NCBI RefSeq assembly: GCF_018324385.1
Contig: NZ_AP019536.1
Coordinates: 992,001 to 1,056,000, forward strand
Reading direction: 5' to 3'
From: Ferrigenium kumadai
Lineage (GTDB): Bacteria; Pseudomonadota; Gammaproteobacteria; Burkholderiales; Gallionellaceae
Length of the DNA: 64,000 nt
The notes beneath the pieces are model-generated. The model was not told the DNA's origin. It saw only the letters and a program-made list of their open reading frames with translations, and searched no databases. How positions within the stretch are numbered: position 1 is the stretch's first letter; every line of letters begins with the position of its first letter. Below are positions 51,190 to 64,000 of the stretch, piece after piece. The translations under genes and the position numbers were made by a program.

Positions 51190-51468
51190 TAGGCACCTCG
51201 AATAACCTACTGCGCGGCTTGATTGCAGCGTTGCGCGGTGCTCGCTTCCTCGCCTACCCACAGGGTATGTGGCTTCGACGTAACCTGAAGGTTAGTCTCC
51301 GCCGCAACTCGCGAAGGCGAGTTGTCTCGGTCGCTGTGCTCCGTGCGCCTTGCACTCAAGCCGCTCGCTACGGTTCTTCGAGGTTCCTTTCTCTCTTCAG
51401 CGAGCCGAGTCTAAATCGGCTAGAATTCGCGCTTTGCGCAAAAGCCGGTTTCGGCAGGATTTTTAACC
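51190..51468. other. non-coding spacer with repeats and hairpins
   Basis: No gene is seen between mucD and lepA. The spacer has several short inverted repeats, for example AACTCGCgaaGGCGAGTT near 51305-51322, and a segment shared with 18575-18611. GCGTTGCGCGGTGC near 51228 also occurs at 9231-9256. TAGAAT near 51420 could be a -10 box for lepA. Confidence 0.55.
51271..51307 (-). repeat. 37-nt repeat shared with 18575-18611
   Basis: Its reverse complement matches 18575-18611 with two differences. The centre is a near-palindrome, AACCTGAAGGTT. Confidence 0.7.
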
Positions 51469-53262
51469 TTGAAGCACATCCGTAACTTTTCCATCATCGC
51501 TCACATCGACCACGGCAAATCCACGCTGGCGGATCGAATCATTCATCTGTGCGGCGGCTTGTCCGATCGCGAAATGGAAGCGCAAGTACTCGATTCGATG
51601 GACATCGAGCGCGAACGCGGCATCACCATCAAGGCGCAGACCGCCGCGCTGAATTACAAGGCCCGCGACGGCCAGGTCTACAACCTGAACCTGATCGACA
51701 CGCCGGGGCATGTGGACTTCTCCTACGAAGTGTCGCGCTCGCTGTCCGCCTGCGAAGGCGCGCTGCTGGTGGTGGATGCGTCGCAGGGCGTGGAGGCGCA
51801 GACCGTGGCGAACTGCTACACCGCGCTCGACCTCGGCGTGGAAGTCGTGCCGGTGCTGAACAAGATCGATCTGCCATCCGCCAATCCGGACAATGCCATC
51901 ACCGAGATCGAGGACGTGATCGGCATCGATGCGCACGATGCGGTGCACTGCTCCGCCAAGACCGGACTGGGCGTGGAAGATGTACTGGAATCCCTGATCG
52001 CCAAGGTGCCCGCGCCGCAAGGCGACCCGGACGCGCCGTTGCAGGCGCTGATCATCGACTCGTGGTTCGATAATTACGTCGGTGTGGTGATGCTGGTGCG
52101 CATCGTCAACGGTACGTTGAAGCCGAAGGAAAAGATTCTGTTCATGGCGACGGGTGCGCAGCACCTGACCGAGCACATCGGCGTGTTCACGCCGAAGTCG
52201 CAGAACCGCGAGTCGCTGAGTGCGGGGCAGGTGGGCTTCGTCATCGCCGGCATCAAGGAACTCAAGGCCGCCAAGGTGGGCGACACCATCACTCATCAGG
52301 CCAGACCCGCAGCCGCCGCTCTGCCCGGTTTCAAGGAAGTGCAGCCCCAGGTGTTCGCCGGACTGTTCCCGGTCGAGTCCAATCAGTACGAGGCGCTGCG
52401 CGACTCGCTGGAGAAGCTCAAGCTCAACGACGCTGCGCTGCAATTCGAGCCCGAAGTATCTCAGGCGCTGGGTTTCGGCTTCCGCTGCGGCTTCCTCGGC
52501 CTGTTGCACATGGAGATCGTGCAGGAGCGCCTGGAGCGCGAGTTCGACATGGACCTCATCACCACCGCGCCGACGGTGATCTACGAGGTGGTGCTGCGCG
52601 ACGGCACGGTGCTGATGGTGGACAATCCGTCCAAGATGCCCGACCCGTCGAAGATCGAAGAGATCCGCGAACCCATCGTCACGGTGAACCTGTACATGCC
52701 TCAGGAGTATGTCGGCTCGGTGATCACGCTGTGCACACAGAAACGCGGTGTGCAGATCGACATGACCTATCACGGCAAGCAGGTGCTGCTCAAATACGAG
52801 ATGCCGATGGGCGAGATCGTGCTGGACTTCTTCGACAGGCTGAAATCGGTGTCTCGCGGCTACGCCTCGATGGACTACGAGTTCAAGGAGTATCGAGCAG
52901 CCGACGTGGTCAAGGTGGACATGCTGATCAACGGCGACAAGGTGGACGCGCTGGCAGTGATCGTGCACCGCGCGAACAGCCAGCACCGCGGCCGCGAGGT
53001 CGCCGCCAAGATGCGCGAGCTGATCCCGCGCCAGATGTATGACGTGGCGATCCAGGCGACCATCGGTTCGAACATCATCGCGCGCGAGAACGTCAAGGCG
53101 ATGCGCAAGAACGTGCTGGCCAAGTGTTACGGCGGCGACATCACGCGCAAGAAGAAGCTGCTGGAGAAGCAGAAGGCCGGCAAGAAACGCATGAAGCAGG
53201 TGGGCACGGTGGAGATTCCGCAGGAAGCCTTCCTCGCTATCCTGCAAGTTGAGGACAAGTAA
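51469..53262 (+). CDS. lepA: elongation factor 4 (LepA)
   Basis: Ribosome-bound GTPase that acts in initiation or back-translocation. The 597-residue protein has the G1 motif [10 protein letters not shown]2 [12 protein letters not shown]3 DTPGHVDF, G4 NKIDLP, and the LepA-specific C-terminal domain with [10 protein letters not shown]. The start codon is TTG at 51469, fitting the family N terminus [16 protein letters not shown], with AGGA upstream. Two bases separate it from lepB, the standard pair. Confidence 0.96.
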   Translation: MKHIRNFSIIAHIDHGKSTLADRIIHLCGGLSDREMEAQVLDSMDIERERGITIKAQTAALNYKARDGQVYNLNLIDTPGHVDFSYEVSRSLSACEGALLVVDASQGVEAQTVANCYTALDLGVEVVPVLNKIDLPSANPDNAITEIEDVIGIDAHDAVHCSAKTGLGVEDVLESLIAKVPAPQGDPDAPLQALIIDSWFDNYVGVVMLVRIVNGTLKPKEKILFMATGAQHLTEHIGVFTPKSQNRESLSAGQVGFVIAGIKELKAAKVGDTITHQARPAAAALPGFKEVQPQVFAGLFPVESNQYEALRDSLEKLKLNDAALQFEPEVSQALGFGFRCGFLGLLHMEIVQERLEREFDMDLITTAPTVIYEVVLRDGTVLMVDNPSKMPDPSKIEEIREPIVTVNLYMPQEYVGSVITLCTQKRGVQIDMTYHGKQVLLKYEMPMGEIVLDFFDRLKSVSRGYASMDYEFKEYRAADVVKVDMLINGDKVDALAVIVHRANSQHRGREVAAKMRELIPRQMYDVAIQATIGSNIIARENVKAMRKNVLAKCYGGDITRKKKLLEKQKAGKKRMKQVGTVEIPQEAFLAILQVEDK

Positions 53263-53264
53263 CG

Positions 53265-54068
53265 ATGGATTTTGCACTGATTCTGTTTGTATTGCTGGTG
53301 ACCACCGGCGCCATCTGGCTGCTGGACCGTTTCGTCCTGGCGGGCAAGCGCCCCGCGGGCGTGGCCCAGCAATGGTGGGTGGAATACGCCAAGAGCTTCT
53401 TTCCTGTGATCCTGGTGGTGTTCTGCATCCGTTCCTTCCTGGTCGAGCCGTTCAAGATTCCTTCCGGCTCGATGATTCCCACCCTGCAGGTCGGCGATTT
53501 CATCCTGGTGAACAAGTTCACCTATGGCATCCGCCTGCCCATCGTCAACCGGAAACTGGTGCAGATCAACGACCCGCAGCGCGGCGACGTGATGGTGTTC
53601 CACTACCCAGAAGATCCCTCCAAGGACTACATCAAGCGCGTGGTCGGGTTGCCGGGCGATACCGTCGAATACCGCAACAAGCGTCTGCGGATCAACGGCG
53701 TCGAGCAAGCGCAACAGGCGGATGGCGATTACAATTACGTCGAGACCGGGTTGAATTTCGTGCATACCGAGAAGCGCGTCGAGACCCTGGGCGAACGCAA
53801 GCATGCCGTGCTGGTCAATCCCGAATTGCCGACCTTGCACCTGGGCTCGGTAGCAGAGTTCGCGGGGCGCGAGAACTGCAGCTACGACGACGATATGGTG
53901 CGCTGCAAGGTGCCGGAGGGGCAGTACTTCATGCTCGGCGACAATCGCGACAACAGCCGCGACAGCCGCTACTGGGGATTCGTGCCGGACAACCAGATCG
54001 TCGGCAAGGCGTTTTTCATCTGGATGAATTTTTCCGACCTGAAGCGCGTCGGACTGTCCATTAACTGA
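53265..54068 (+). CDS. lepB: signal peptidase I
   Basis: Inner-membrane protease that cuts Sec signal peptides. The 267 residues comprise two N-terminal membrane helices (about 3-20 and 45-60), then catalytic Ser69 (IPSGSMIPT) and Lys124 (DYIKRVVG), and the C-terminal GDNRDNSRDSRYWG box. It is two bases after lepA and 15 before the DUF4845 gene. Confidence 0.96.
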   Translation: MDFALILFVLLVTTGAIWLLDRFVLAGKRPAGVAQQWWVEYAKSFFPVILVVFCIRSFLVEPFKIPSGSMIPTLQVGDFILVNKFTYGIRLPIVNRKLVQINDPQRGDVMVFHYPEDPSKDYIKRVVGLPGDTVEYRNKRLRINGVEQAQQADGDYNYVETGLNFVHTEKRVETLGERKHAVLVNPELPTLHLGSVAEFAGRENCSYDDDMVRCKVPEGQYFMLGDNRDNSRDSRYWGFVPDNQIVGKAFFIWMNFSDLKRVGLSIN

Positions 54069-54083
54069 GTCGGGAGGGGCAAT

Positions 54084-54455
54084 ATGAATGCAGCAATGCC
54101 AGCAACACAACGCGGTTTGAGTCTGTTCGGTTTCCTGTTCGGGGCGGTGATTCTGGTTCTGGTCAGCATCACCGGACTGAAGATGATCCCGGCCTATATG
54201 CAGTATGAGCAGATCAAGAACCTGTTCATCACCATCGCCAACGATCCCGAGATGCAGAACGCCAACGTACGCGATATCAAGGCGTCCTTTGACAAGCGCG
54301 CCTCTATCGACGACATCACAGCAATCCGCGCCGACGACATCGAGATCGTCAAGGAGGATGGTCGCCTGGTGTTGAGCGCGAGCTACTCCGTCAAGGTCCC
54401 GCTGGTTGCCAACGTCAGCCTGTTCATGGACTTCAAGCCCAGCAGTGCCAAATAA
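54084..54455 (+). CDS. DUF4845 membrane protein
   Basis: A 123-residue protein with one N-terminal membrane helix (LSLFGFLFGAVILVLVSITGLK) and a small periplasmic domain. Members of DUF4845 sit between lepB and rnc in many betaproteobacteria, as here. The function is unknown. GGGAGGGGC precedes the ATG. The rnc start codon lies inside its last codons. Confidence 0.8.
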   Translation: MNAAMPATQRGLSLFGFLFGAVILVLVSITGLKMIPAYMQYEQIKNLFITIANDPEMQNANVRDIKASFDKRASIDDITAIRADDIEIVKEDGRLVLSASYSVKVPLVANVSLFMDFKPSSAK

Positions 54456-55128
54456 GGATCGCGACGCACTCTGCAGGCAGTTGGGGCATGTCTTCGTGCA
54501 GCCTCGCTTGCTGGAGCGCGCGCTCACCCATCGCAGTTACGCGCCGGAGCACAACGAGCGGCTGGAATTTTTAGGCGACAGCGTGCTGGGCTGCGTCATC
54601 GCCAAGCACCTGTATGACGCCTTCCCGCAGTTGAGCGAAGGCGAGCTCTCGAGGCTGCGCTCCAACCTGGTCAAGGAAGAGACGCTGGTGACCTTTGCCC
54701 AGCAACTCAAGCTCGGCAGCCTTTTGCGGCTCGGCGAGGGCGAGCGCAAGAGCGGGGGATTCCGCCGGCCGTCCATCCTGGCCGATGCGATGGAGGCGCT
54801 GTTCGGCGCGATCCTGCTGGATGGCGGTTACGCCGAGGCCGAGAAGGCCGTGCTTGGGCTGTTCGTGCCTTACCTTCAGAAGGTCGACATCCACACGCTG
54901 GGCAAGGATGCCAAGACCCTGTTGCAGGAGTATCTGCAAGGCAAGCGTATACCCCTGCCGACCTATACCATCATTGCTACCGGCGGGTTGGCGCACGAGC
55001 AATCTTTCCAGGTGGAGTGCGCCATCCCCAAATTGAAGATCAGCACGCGCGGCGAGGGCAGCAGCCGCCGCAGCGCCGAACAACAGGCGGCTCAGGCCGC
55101 CTACCAACAACTGGCCAGGACATCATGA
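54445..55128 (+). CDS. rnc: ribonuclease III
   Basis: Double-strand RNA endonuclease for rRNA and mRNA processing. It is 227 residues. The signature [12 protein letters not shown] has Glu38, Glu41 and Asp45 at the E. coli positions, and the second catalytic pair is in [10 protein letters not shown] dsRNA-binding domain fills the C terminus. GTG 54445 gives this exact register. It overlaps the DUF4845 stop by 11 bases, and the era ATG overlaps its stop. Confidence 0.95.
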   Translation: MPNKDRDALCRQLGHVFVQPRLLERALTHRSYAPEHNERLEFLGDSVLGCVIAKHLYDAFPQLSEGELSRLRSNLVKEETLVTFAQQLKLGSLLRLGEGERKSGGFRRPSILADAMEALFGAILLDGGYAEAEKAVLGLFVPYLQKVDIHTLGKDAKTLLQEYLQGKRIPLPTYTIIATGGLAHEQSFQVECAIPKLKISTRGEGSSRRSAEQQAAQAAYQQLARTS

Positions 55129-56024
55129 CCGAACAACAGACAACAGAATTCCGCAGCGGCTTCATCGCCATCGTCGGGCGTCCCAACGTGGGCAAGTCCA
55201 CGCTGCTCAACCACCTGATCGGGCAGAAGGTCAGCATCACTTCGCGCAAGGCGCAGACCACGCGCCATCGCATCCACGGCATCTTCACCGACGAGCGTGC
55301 GCAATATGTGTTCGTCGACACGCCCGGCTTCCAGACCAAGCACCTCAACGCGCTGAACCGCGGCATGAACCGCGTCGTCACCAGCAGCCTGCGCGACGTG
55401 CAGGTGGTGGTCTACGTGCTGGAAGCGCTGCGCTATGACGAGCGCGACCAGGAGGTGCTCAAGCTGCTGCCGGACAACCGCCCGGTGCTGCTGGTGATCA
55501 ACAAGATCGACGAGGTCGAGGACAAGGGAAAATTGTTCGAATTTGCGGAGCGCATCGCCAAGGACTTCAAGTTCGCCGAAATCGTCCCGGTCAGCGCCAA
55601 GCAAAATACCAAGCTCGACGAACTGCGCGATGCCCTGTATCGCCACTTGCCCGAGGGCGAGCTGATCTACGGCGAGGACGACATCACCGACCGCAGCGAA
55701 CGTTTCCTCGCGGCCGAGATGCTGCGCGAGAAAGTGTTCCGCTTTACCGGTGAGGAACTGCCGTATTCAACCAGCGTGGTGATCGAGCAATTCAAGATGG
55801 AAGGCAAGCTGCGCCGCATCCATGCCGCGATCCTGGTGGACAAGGAAGCGCACAAGGCTATGCTGATCGGCAAGAAGGGCGAGAAGCTGAAAGAGATCGC
55901 CACCCAAGCGCGCCTCGACATGGAAAAATTGTTCGACGGCAAGGTGTTCCTCGAAGTGTTCGTCAAGGTGCGCAGCGGCTGGGCGGACGACGCACGCGTG
56001 CTGAAGAGCCTGGGCTACGAATGA
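55125..56024 (+). CDS. era: GTPase Era
   Basis: Essential GTPase for 30S assembly that binds the 16S 3' end. The 299 residues hold G1 GRPNVGKS (18-25), G3 DTPG (65-68) and G4 NKID (126-129), and a C-terminal KH domain ([19 protein letters not shown]). The ATG overlaps the rnc stop. An upstream in-frame start at 55017 lies inside rnc and is rejected. It is coupled to recO by ATGA. Confidence 0.97.
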   Translation: MTEQQTTEFRSGFIAIVGRPNVGKSTLLNHLIGQKVSITSRKAQTTRHRIHGIFTDERAQYVFVDTPGFQTKHLNALNRGMNRVVTSSLRDVQVVVYVLEALRYDERDQEVLKLLPDNRPVLLVINKIDEVEDKGKLFEFAERIAKDFKFAEIVPVSAKQNTKLDELRDALYRHLPEGELIYGEDDITDRSERFLAAEMLREKVFRFTGEELPYSTSVVIEQFKMEGKLRRIHAAILVDKEAHKAMLIGKKGEKLKEIATQARLDMEKLFDGKVFLEVFVKVRSGWADDARVLKSLGYE

Positions 56025-56749
56025 CCGTTGCGAACCGGCACAAGCAGCAGGACGAACCTGCCTTCGTGCTGCATAGCTACCCGTTCCGTGAAACCAGCCT
56101 GATCCTCGACGTGTTCAGCCGGCAGCACGGGCGGCTGGCGATCATGGCGCGCGGCGCGCGGCGTCCCAGGTCGGCACTGCGCGGCGTGCTGATGAATTTC
56201 CAGCCGCTGCTGCTTTCCTGGTTCGGCAAGGGCGAGGTGCGCACCCTGCATAGCGCGGAGTGGCAGGGCGGCCAGCCCTACCTGCAGGGCACGGCGCTGA
56301 TGTGCGGTTTCTACCTGAATGAGCTGTTGCTCAACCTGATGGCGCGCGACGACCCGCATGATCGGTTGTTCGACTACTACCGTGCCACCCTGTACCGGCT
56401 GGCGCACGAGACGGACCACGCCGCGACCCTGCGCTGTTTCGAGAAGCATATGCTGCAGGAGCTGGGCTATGCGCTGACGCTGGAGCGCGAGGCGGGCGGC
56501 GAAAAAGCGATCCACCCCGAAGTCTGTTATCGTTATGCCGTGGAGCGTGGCGCCGTGCCGGACGACGGCGATACGCAAATCGGGTTGCCGGTGCAGGGCA
56601 AGACCCTGCTTGACATGGCGGCGGACGATTACGCCGATCCCGTCACCGCACAGCAGAGCAAACAGCTGATGCGTGTGCTGCTGAACCATCATCTCGGCGG
56701 CAAGACACTGCACACGCGCGAACTCATCAAGGATCTGCAGAAGCTATAG
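56021..56749 (+). CDS. recO: DNA repair protein RecO
   Basis: Gap-repair mediator that works with RecR and RecF. The 242 residues start with an OB fold ([37 protein letters not shown]), followed by the helical domain. Zinc Cys are not evident, as in other Gram-negative forms. The ATG overlaps the era stop. After it comes a perfect 8-bp hairpin (56767-56774 with 56778-56785) without a T run. Confidence 0.94.
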   Translation: MTVANRHKQQDEPAFVLHSYPFRETSLILDVFSRQHGRLAIMARGARRPRSALRGVLMNFQPLLLSWFGKGEVRTLHSAEWQGGQPYLQGTALMCGFYLNELLLNLMARDDPHDRLFDYYRATLYRLAHETDHAATLRCFEKHMLQELGYALTLEREAGGEKAIHPEVCYRYAVERGAVPDDGDTQIGLPVQGKTLLDMAADDYADPVTAQQSKQLMRVLLNHHLGGKTLHTRELIKDLQKL

Positions 56750-56823
56750 AACCGGAAGACCGTCGTCCGCAGATCGAATCTGCGGGATCCGCGTAATCTA
56801 TGGAATAAATGGAGGCATCGAAA

Positions 56824-57543
56824 ATGGTAAAACTCGGACTGAATATCGATCACGTCGCCACTCTGCGCCAGGCGCGCGGGTCGCGCTATCCCAACGTCGT
56901 GCGCGCCGCGCTGATCTGCGAAGAGGCAGGGGCGGACGCCATCACCCTGCACCTGCGCGAAGACCGCCGCCACATCCAGGATGCGGATGTCGATATCCTG
57001 CGCGGCATGCTGCAGACGCGCATGAACCTCGAATGCGCCGTCACCGACGAGATGATCGCCAACGCGGTGCGCATCAAGCCGCACGACATCTGCCTGGTGC
57101 CGGAGCGGCGCGAGGAGCTGACTACCGAAGGCGGGCTGGACGTGGTGCGTTATTTCGACGCGGTGAAGGCCGCCACCGAGCGTTGCACCGAGGCGGGCAT
57201 CCGTGTCTCGCTGTTCATCGACCCGGACCTGAAGCAGATCGACGCCGCACGCCGCGCCGGCGCTCCGGTGATCGAGCTGCACACGGGAAAATATGCCGAC
57301 GCCGACAGCGTGCCGGAGCGTGCCCACGAACTCGAGCGCATCCGCGCCGCGGCGGAACACGCCCATGCGCAGGGGATTCAGGTGAACGCCGGCCACGGCC
57401 TGCACTACCATAACGTGCAGCCCATCGTCGCCATTCCCAACATCGTCGAGCTCAACATCGGCCACGCCATCATCGCCGAGTCCGTGTTCATCGGCCTGGA
57501 TGCAGCGGTAAGGAAGATGAAGGCGCTGCTAGTTCAGGGATGA
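56824..57543 (+). CDS. pdxJ: pyridoxine 5'-phosphate synthase
   Basis: Joins 1-deoxyxylulose 5-phosphate and 3-amino-2-oxopropyl phosphate in vitamin B6 synthesis. The 239-residue TIM barrel has [16 protein letters not shown] at the N terminus, the catalytic His of [22 protein letters not shown] and [14 protein letters not shown] 56824 is eight bases after GGAGG; an in-frame ATG at 56809 overlaps that site. Coupled to acpS by ATGA, as in E. coli. Confidence 0.96.
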   Translation: MVKLGLNIDHVATLRQARGSRYPNVVRAALICEEAGADAITLHLREDRRHIQDADVDILRGMLQTRMNLECAVTDEMIANAVRIKPHDICLVPERREELTTEGGLDVVRYFDAVKAATERCTEAGIRVSLFIDPDLKQIDAARRAGAPVIELHTGKYADADSVPERAHELERIRAAAEHAHAQGIQVNAGHGLHYHNVQPIVAIPNIVELNIGHAIIAESVFIGLDAAVRKMKALLVQG

Positions 57544-57920
57544 TTTACGGTATTGGCACAGACATCGTCGAGGTCGCGCGAATTGAAGCGCTGTGGGTGC
57601 GCTACGGCGAGCGTTTCGCGAAGCGCATCCTGAGCGAGAGCGAGCTGCCTGCGCTGGCCATCCATCCGGCTCCGGCAAGGATGCTCGCGAAGCGCTTCGC
57701 GGCGAAGGAGGCGTTCGCCAAGGCGGTCGGCATGGGCATGCGGTATCCCGTCAGTTTTCATCGCGTCGGTGTCGGGCACGACAAGCTGGGCAAGCCGGTG
57801 ATGGAGTTCGATGAGGTGCTGGGGGCGTGGCTAGCTGAACGGGGCATCAACGGACAGCACATTTCCATCAGCGATGAGCGGGAGATGGTGGTGGCGTTTG
57901 TGGTGCTGGAACGCAATTAG
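57540..57920 (+). CDS. acpS: holo-acyl-carrier-protein synthase
   Basis: Transfers phosphopantetheine from CoA to acyl carrier protein. It is 126 residues with the metal Asp8 in [13 protein letters not shown] and the second acidic site in [11 protein letters not shown]. Standard partner of pdxJ, overlapping its stop. It is the last gene of the lepA-acpS string, followed by the composite repeat. Confidence 0.95.
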   Translation: MIYGIGTDIVEVARIEALWVRYGERFAKRILSESELPALAIHPAPARMLAKRFAAKEAFAKAVGMGMRYPVSFHRVGVGHDKLGKPVMEFDEVLGAWLAERGINGQHISISDEREMVVAFVVLERN

Positions 57921-57969
57921 GTAGCTTTTCCCCGTTCGTGGTGAGGTATCGAACCATGAACGGCAACAT

Positions 57970-58206
57970 CAAAAAAACAAACCGTCGGGGGTAGCCCGAC
58001 AGCTAGTCACTTTCTTTTGCGTCGCCAAAAGAAAGTAACCAAAGAAAAGGCGCCCCCGGTTTGCCGCCGCTACGCGGTTCCCTGCGTTGCTCGACTGGTC
58101 AGGCGGCTGCGGAACTCGCACGATCCGCTACGCGGCCACGTGCTCAAACAGTCCTCGCCGACATCCCCTGGCCAGCCTGTGCTACTCAGCGGCGCACAGG
58201 GGAAGA
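57970..58206 (+). repeat. composite repeat, copy 3
   Basis: Third copy, in the same orientation as copy 1. It has a CGTCGGG/CCCGAC hairpin, the perfect 11-bp stem (58009-58019 with 58026-58036), the GGTTTGCCGCC linker, CTGCGGAACTCGC, and the CCCCTG...CAGGGG block to about 58204. The central 48-nt hairpin is absent. Frames read through it (for example 58017-58271) appear to be spurious. Confidence 0.75.
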
Positions 58207-58221
58207 AATTCAAAAACAAAA

Positions 58222-58254
58222 AGAAAAACCCATCAAAAAATGATGGGTTTTTCT
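58222..58254. terminator. bidirectional terminator
   Basis: A 13-14-bp stem (58222-58234 with 58241-58254) around an A6 loop, T-rich on the right and A-rich on the left. It serves the convergent zinc-ribbon gene and anything reading past acpS. Confidence 0.85.
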
Positions 58255-58278
58255 TTAATCAATTCTCCTAATACAGGC

Positions 58279-58698
58279 TTAGACGGCGTGGTGATATGTA
58301 GTCCCGCACTTGTGGCATAGCCATGAGTCTAGCCACTGTTGATAAAGAGAAGGCCACTCCTTCGAATTAAACTGAAAATTTTTGTATCCGAGATAGGCAC
58401 CTGCAGCAATTAATAAGAATCCCAAAAAGGCTGTTGCTCCTTGCCCACCGAGCATTAGTATGCCAATAACGAACAGAATCACTGCGGCCTTGAAACTCTT
58501 TTTTGATGGAGGGGCTGATTTCTGAGCTAGGATGGATTGGGATTGTCCCTTGGTTTTTGTTACCGCGCCACCTATACCAAAAGCACCACCGTGCGCACCA
58601 CCGACTGTAGTTCCAGTAGTGTTTATCTCTTGGGTGCCACCGTGAAAAACAACTTCCAACCTTTGTGTGTTTTCAGAGTTACATTTTGGGCACTGCAT
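58279..58698 (-). CDS. zinc-ribbon membrane protein, unknown function
   Basis: A 139-residue protein. Cys3/Cys6 (CPKC) and Cys128/Cys131 (CHKC) could form one zinc ribbon joining both ends. The middle has a Gly-rich stretch (31-45) and two membrane helices (about 70-84 and 88-104). AAAGGGAGAAACG precedes the ATG. The DNA is visibly more AT-rich than nearby genes and lies between a composite repeat and nagZ, so it may be acquired. The spacer 58699-58894 shows no gene; TATAAT at 58854-58859 may be the nagZ -10 box. Confidence 0.65.
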   Translation of the reverse strand: MQCPKCNSENTQRLEVVFHGGTQEINTTGTTVGGAHGGAFGIGGAVTKTKGQSQSILAQKSAPPSKKSFKAAVILFVIGILMLGGQGATAFLGFLLIAAGAYLGYKNFQFNSKEWPSLYQQWLDSWLCHKCGTTYHHAV

Positions 58699-58894
58699 AT
58701 TTCGTTTCTCCCTTTGTTATAGGTTAAGGCGCAGGAATAGGCCTTAAAGCCTTCCCATTTACATAGTTGCAGCATTCGCAACAGTGGTCAATATGCCAAA
58801 CGGCCTAGATATTTTCTCTGCCAAAGCTGGCGCGGTTTTGGTGCCAAACCCCTTATAATCCGCCGCATTCAAATTAATCCAATCGGGGAGTGCT

Positions 58895-59944
58895 ATGGGT
58901 TTGGGGCCGGTGATGCTGGACGTGGTGGGGAAGCAGCTGACGCCTGAGGATGAGGCGCGGTTGCGGCATCCGCTGGTGGGCGGGGTGATCCTGTTCGCGC
59001 GAAACTACGAGTCGCCGTCGCAACTGTGCGAACTAACGGCGGCGATACGCGCGGCGCGCACACCGCCATTGCTGATCGCGGTGGACCACGAGGGAGGGCG
59101 GGTGCAGCGGTTCCGCGAGGGGTTCACGAAGATCCCGCCGATGCGCGAGCTGGGCAAGGTCTGGGATGCTCATCCGCAGCGCGCGCGCCATCTGGCGCAG
59201 CAGGTGGGTTACGTGCTGGCTTCCGAGTTGCGCGCCTGCGGCGTGGACTTCAGTTTCACGCCGGTGCTGGACGTGGACTACGGGCAGAGTTCAGTGATCG
59301 GTGACCGCGCTTTCCACAGCGATCCGCAGGCCATCGCCGAACTGGCGCATAGCCTGCTGCTGGGATTGAAGCAGGGCGGCATGCACACGGTGGGCAAGCA
59401 TTTCCCCGGGCACGGTTTTGTTACGGCGGATTCGCACCTCGACATTCCGGTGGACGAGCGCGAGTTCGTCGACATCGAGATGTGCGACCTGATCCCGTTC
59501 CGGCGGATGGTGGACTACGGCCTGACCGCGGTGATGCCGGCGCATGTCATCTATCCCAAGGTGGACAGCCGCCCCGCGGGGTTCTCGCCGATCTGGCTGA
59601 AGCATGTGTTGCGCGGGCAGCTCGGTTTCGAGGGTGTGATCTTCAGCGACGACCTTTCGATGGAAGGCGCGACCGTTGCGGGCGGCATCGTTCAGAGGGC
59701 CGAAGCGGCGCTGAATGCGGGTTGCGACATGGTGCTGGTATGCAATAAGCCGGAATCGGCGGACGAGTTGCTGCAGGGGCTGCACTGGGAGATGCCCGCC
59801 GCGAGCAAGGCTCGCCTCGCCCAGATGCGCGGCACGGCGCATCCGGAATCGCTGGTGGCATTGCACGAGCAGTCGCATTTTCTTAAGGCGCTGGGCGAGG
59901 TTTCGGCTATCGGCAAGAGCAACGCGGAGTTGCCGCTGGTGTAG
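58895..59944 (+). CDS. nagZ: beta-N-acetylhexosaminidase
   Basis: Cytoplasmic glycosidase of family 3 that frees GlcNAc from anhydro-muropeptides in cell-wall recycling. The 349 residues include the [12 protein letters not shown] segment, KHFPGHG at 168-174, the Asp179/His181 pair and the nucleophile Asp in FSDDLSMEG (about 252). GGGGAG before the ATG. The family length of about 340-350 fits. It is usually near acpS in betaproteobacteria, as here, with the repeat and one extra gene between. Confidence 0.94.
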   Translation: MGLGPVMLDVVGKQLTPEDEARLRHPLVGGVILFARNYESPSQLCELTAAIRAARTPPLLIAVDHEGGRVQRFREGFTKIPPMRELGKVWDAHPQRARHLAQQVGYVLASELRACGVDFSFTPVLDVDYGQSSVIGDRAFHSDPQAIAELAHSLLLGLKQGGMHTVGKHFPGHGFVTADSHLDIPVDEREFVDIEMCDLIPFRRMVDYGLTAVMPAHVIYPKVDSRPAGFSPIWLKHVLRGQLGFEGVIFSDDLSMEGATVAGGIVQRAEAALNAGCDMVLVCNKPESADELLQGLHWEMPAASKARLAQMRGTAHPESLVALHEQSHFLKALGEVSAIGKSNAELPLV

Positions 59945-60039
59945 CCGAAGACGGGGAAATCGCTGAATCAGCGGTTCCCTATTGCGGTGCGGCTTGAGAT
60001 AATCGCCGCCATCCTGAATATCTTGTTATGGTTCCTGCT

Positions 60040-63250
<3,211 letters not shown>

Positions 63251-63251
<1 letters not shown>

Positions 63252-64000
63252 TGACCTGGGTAGTTCCTGCCGATAGTTCGGAGAGACAGCAAGGCCGCTT
63301 TGAACGGCGTGGCGAGAAGATCACCACGGCGGTTTTTCCTGTGGCGGGGATGGGCAGCCGCTTCCTGCCTGCGACCAAGGCCAGCCCGAAGGAGATGATG
63401 CCCGTCGTGGACAAGCCGCTGATCCAGTACGCGGTGGAAGAGGCCGTGGACGCGGGCATCACCGACATGGTGTTCATCACCGGGCGCAACAAGCGCGCGA
63501 TCGAAGACCATTTCGACAAGGCATACGAGCTGGAAGCCGAACTGGCGATGCGCGGCAAGGACGAGTTGTTGCGCCTGGTTCAGGAGATCATTCCCAATCA
63601 CATCAATTGCATCTTCATCCGCCAGCCCGAGCCGCTGGGTCTGGGGCATGCCGTGTTGTGCGCAATGCCGGTGGTGAAGGACGAACCGTTCGCCGTGATA
63701 CTCGCCGACGATCTGATCGACGGGGAGCTTCATCCCCCCATCGTCAGGCAGATGGTGGACGTATTCCATCAGCATCAATGTTCCATCCTCGGGGTTCAGA
63801 ACGTGCCGCGCGATCAGACCGGGAGCTATGGCATCGTCGATGCCATGCCGCTGGGACCGGATATCGAACAGGTGCGAGCCATCGTCGAGAAGCCCAAGCC
63901 GGAAGATGCGCCATCCACGCTGGCGGTGGTCGGGCGCTACATCCTGACGCCGCGCATCTTCCATCATTTGCAAAGAGTGCAGGCCGGGGCGGGCGGCGAG
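63251..64000 (+). CDS. galU: UTP-glucose-1-phosphate uridylyltransferase (5' part)
   Basis: Makes UDP-glucose for LPS and exopolysaccharide. The open frame runs from ATG 63251, which overlaps the ligA stop, to the window edge. The core begins at about residue 23 with [27 protein letters not shown], and [22 protein letters not shown] and LADDLID follow. An N-terminal extension of about 22 residues precedes the usual start. No in-frame ATG, GTG or TTG lies closer, so the extension seems real. The 3' end is outside. Confidence 0.93.

Noticed and set aside
56767-56785. A terminator between recO and pdxJ
   Set aside because: The stem is perfect (8 bp) but the loop is three bases and no T run follows.

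Overview
This window reads as an ordinary bacterial chromosome segment from a betaproteobacterium. The full rRNA operon, the aroA-cmk fusion, the exbB-exbD-lpxK-Trm112-kdsB-adk string and the rpoE-rseABC-mucD-lepA-lepB-rnc-era-recO-pdxJ-acpS string all fit that class. The 16S sequence and the pyrophosphate-based energy genes make Nitrosomonadales, and within it Gallionellaceae (Sideroxydans or Gallionella-like), my best inference. No database search was run, so the genus is not established.

Layout. 1-2.6 kb: the end of a YebC-type regulator, a DMT permease behind a possible attenuator, a small secreted Cys-motif protein, glyoxalase I and a cupin. 2.6-8.2 kb: a thioesterase, folD, and three pyrophosphate enzymes (soluble PPase, PPi-dependent phosphofructokinase, membrane H+-PPase). 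8.4-13.3 kb: a stand-alone diiron/MBL protein, then a leftward envelope operon (exbB, exbD, lpxK, Trm112-like, kdsB, adk, hbpS-like). 13.3-13.7 kb: an AT-rich spacer with four DnaA-box-like sites. 13.7-15.0 kb: xseA. 15.0-18.7 kb: an accessory cassette (zinc-type oxidoreductase, SDR, HxlR regulator) bracketed by inverted copies of a composite repeat. 18.8-28.4 kb: aroA-cmk, rpsA, ihfB, lapA, lapB, pyrF, hldE1, hldD, cysM and a small membrane protein, tying translation, LPS heptose synthesis and LPS control together. 28.4-32.2 kb: amiC, tsaE, queG and a methyltransferase.

32.3-38.4 kb holds RNA genes: initiator tRNA, a complete 16S-tRNA-Ile-tRNA-Ala-23S-5S operon with consensus promoter, boxA and processing stems, tRNA-Lys and the 4.5S SRP RNA. 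38.4-42.4 kb: pagL, dnaX, ybaB, recR, rluB-type synthase. 42.5-45.5 kb: a nucleotide-cyclase-domain protein, a Ser/Thr kinase and a YgfX-like protein. 45.5-51.2 kb: nadB and the sigma-E envelope-stress operon with a sigma-E-like promoter. 51.5-57.9 kb: lepA to acpS. 58-64 kb: a third composite repeat, a zinc-ribbon membrane protein, nagZ, a ZipA-like protein, ligA and the start of galU.

The most interesting feature is a set of dispersed non-coding repeats. One is a 46-48 nt hairpin family (five copies) whose arms change in compensating pairs. A second is a larger composite repeat (three copies, two of them inverted around the HxlR/SDR/oxidoreductase cassette). A third is a 24-nt palindrome that ends the pyrF reading frame and supplies the stop codon of hldE1. 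They look like a REP/BIME-like or MITE-like system, but no transposase or RAYT gene lies in this window.
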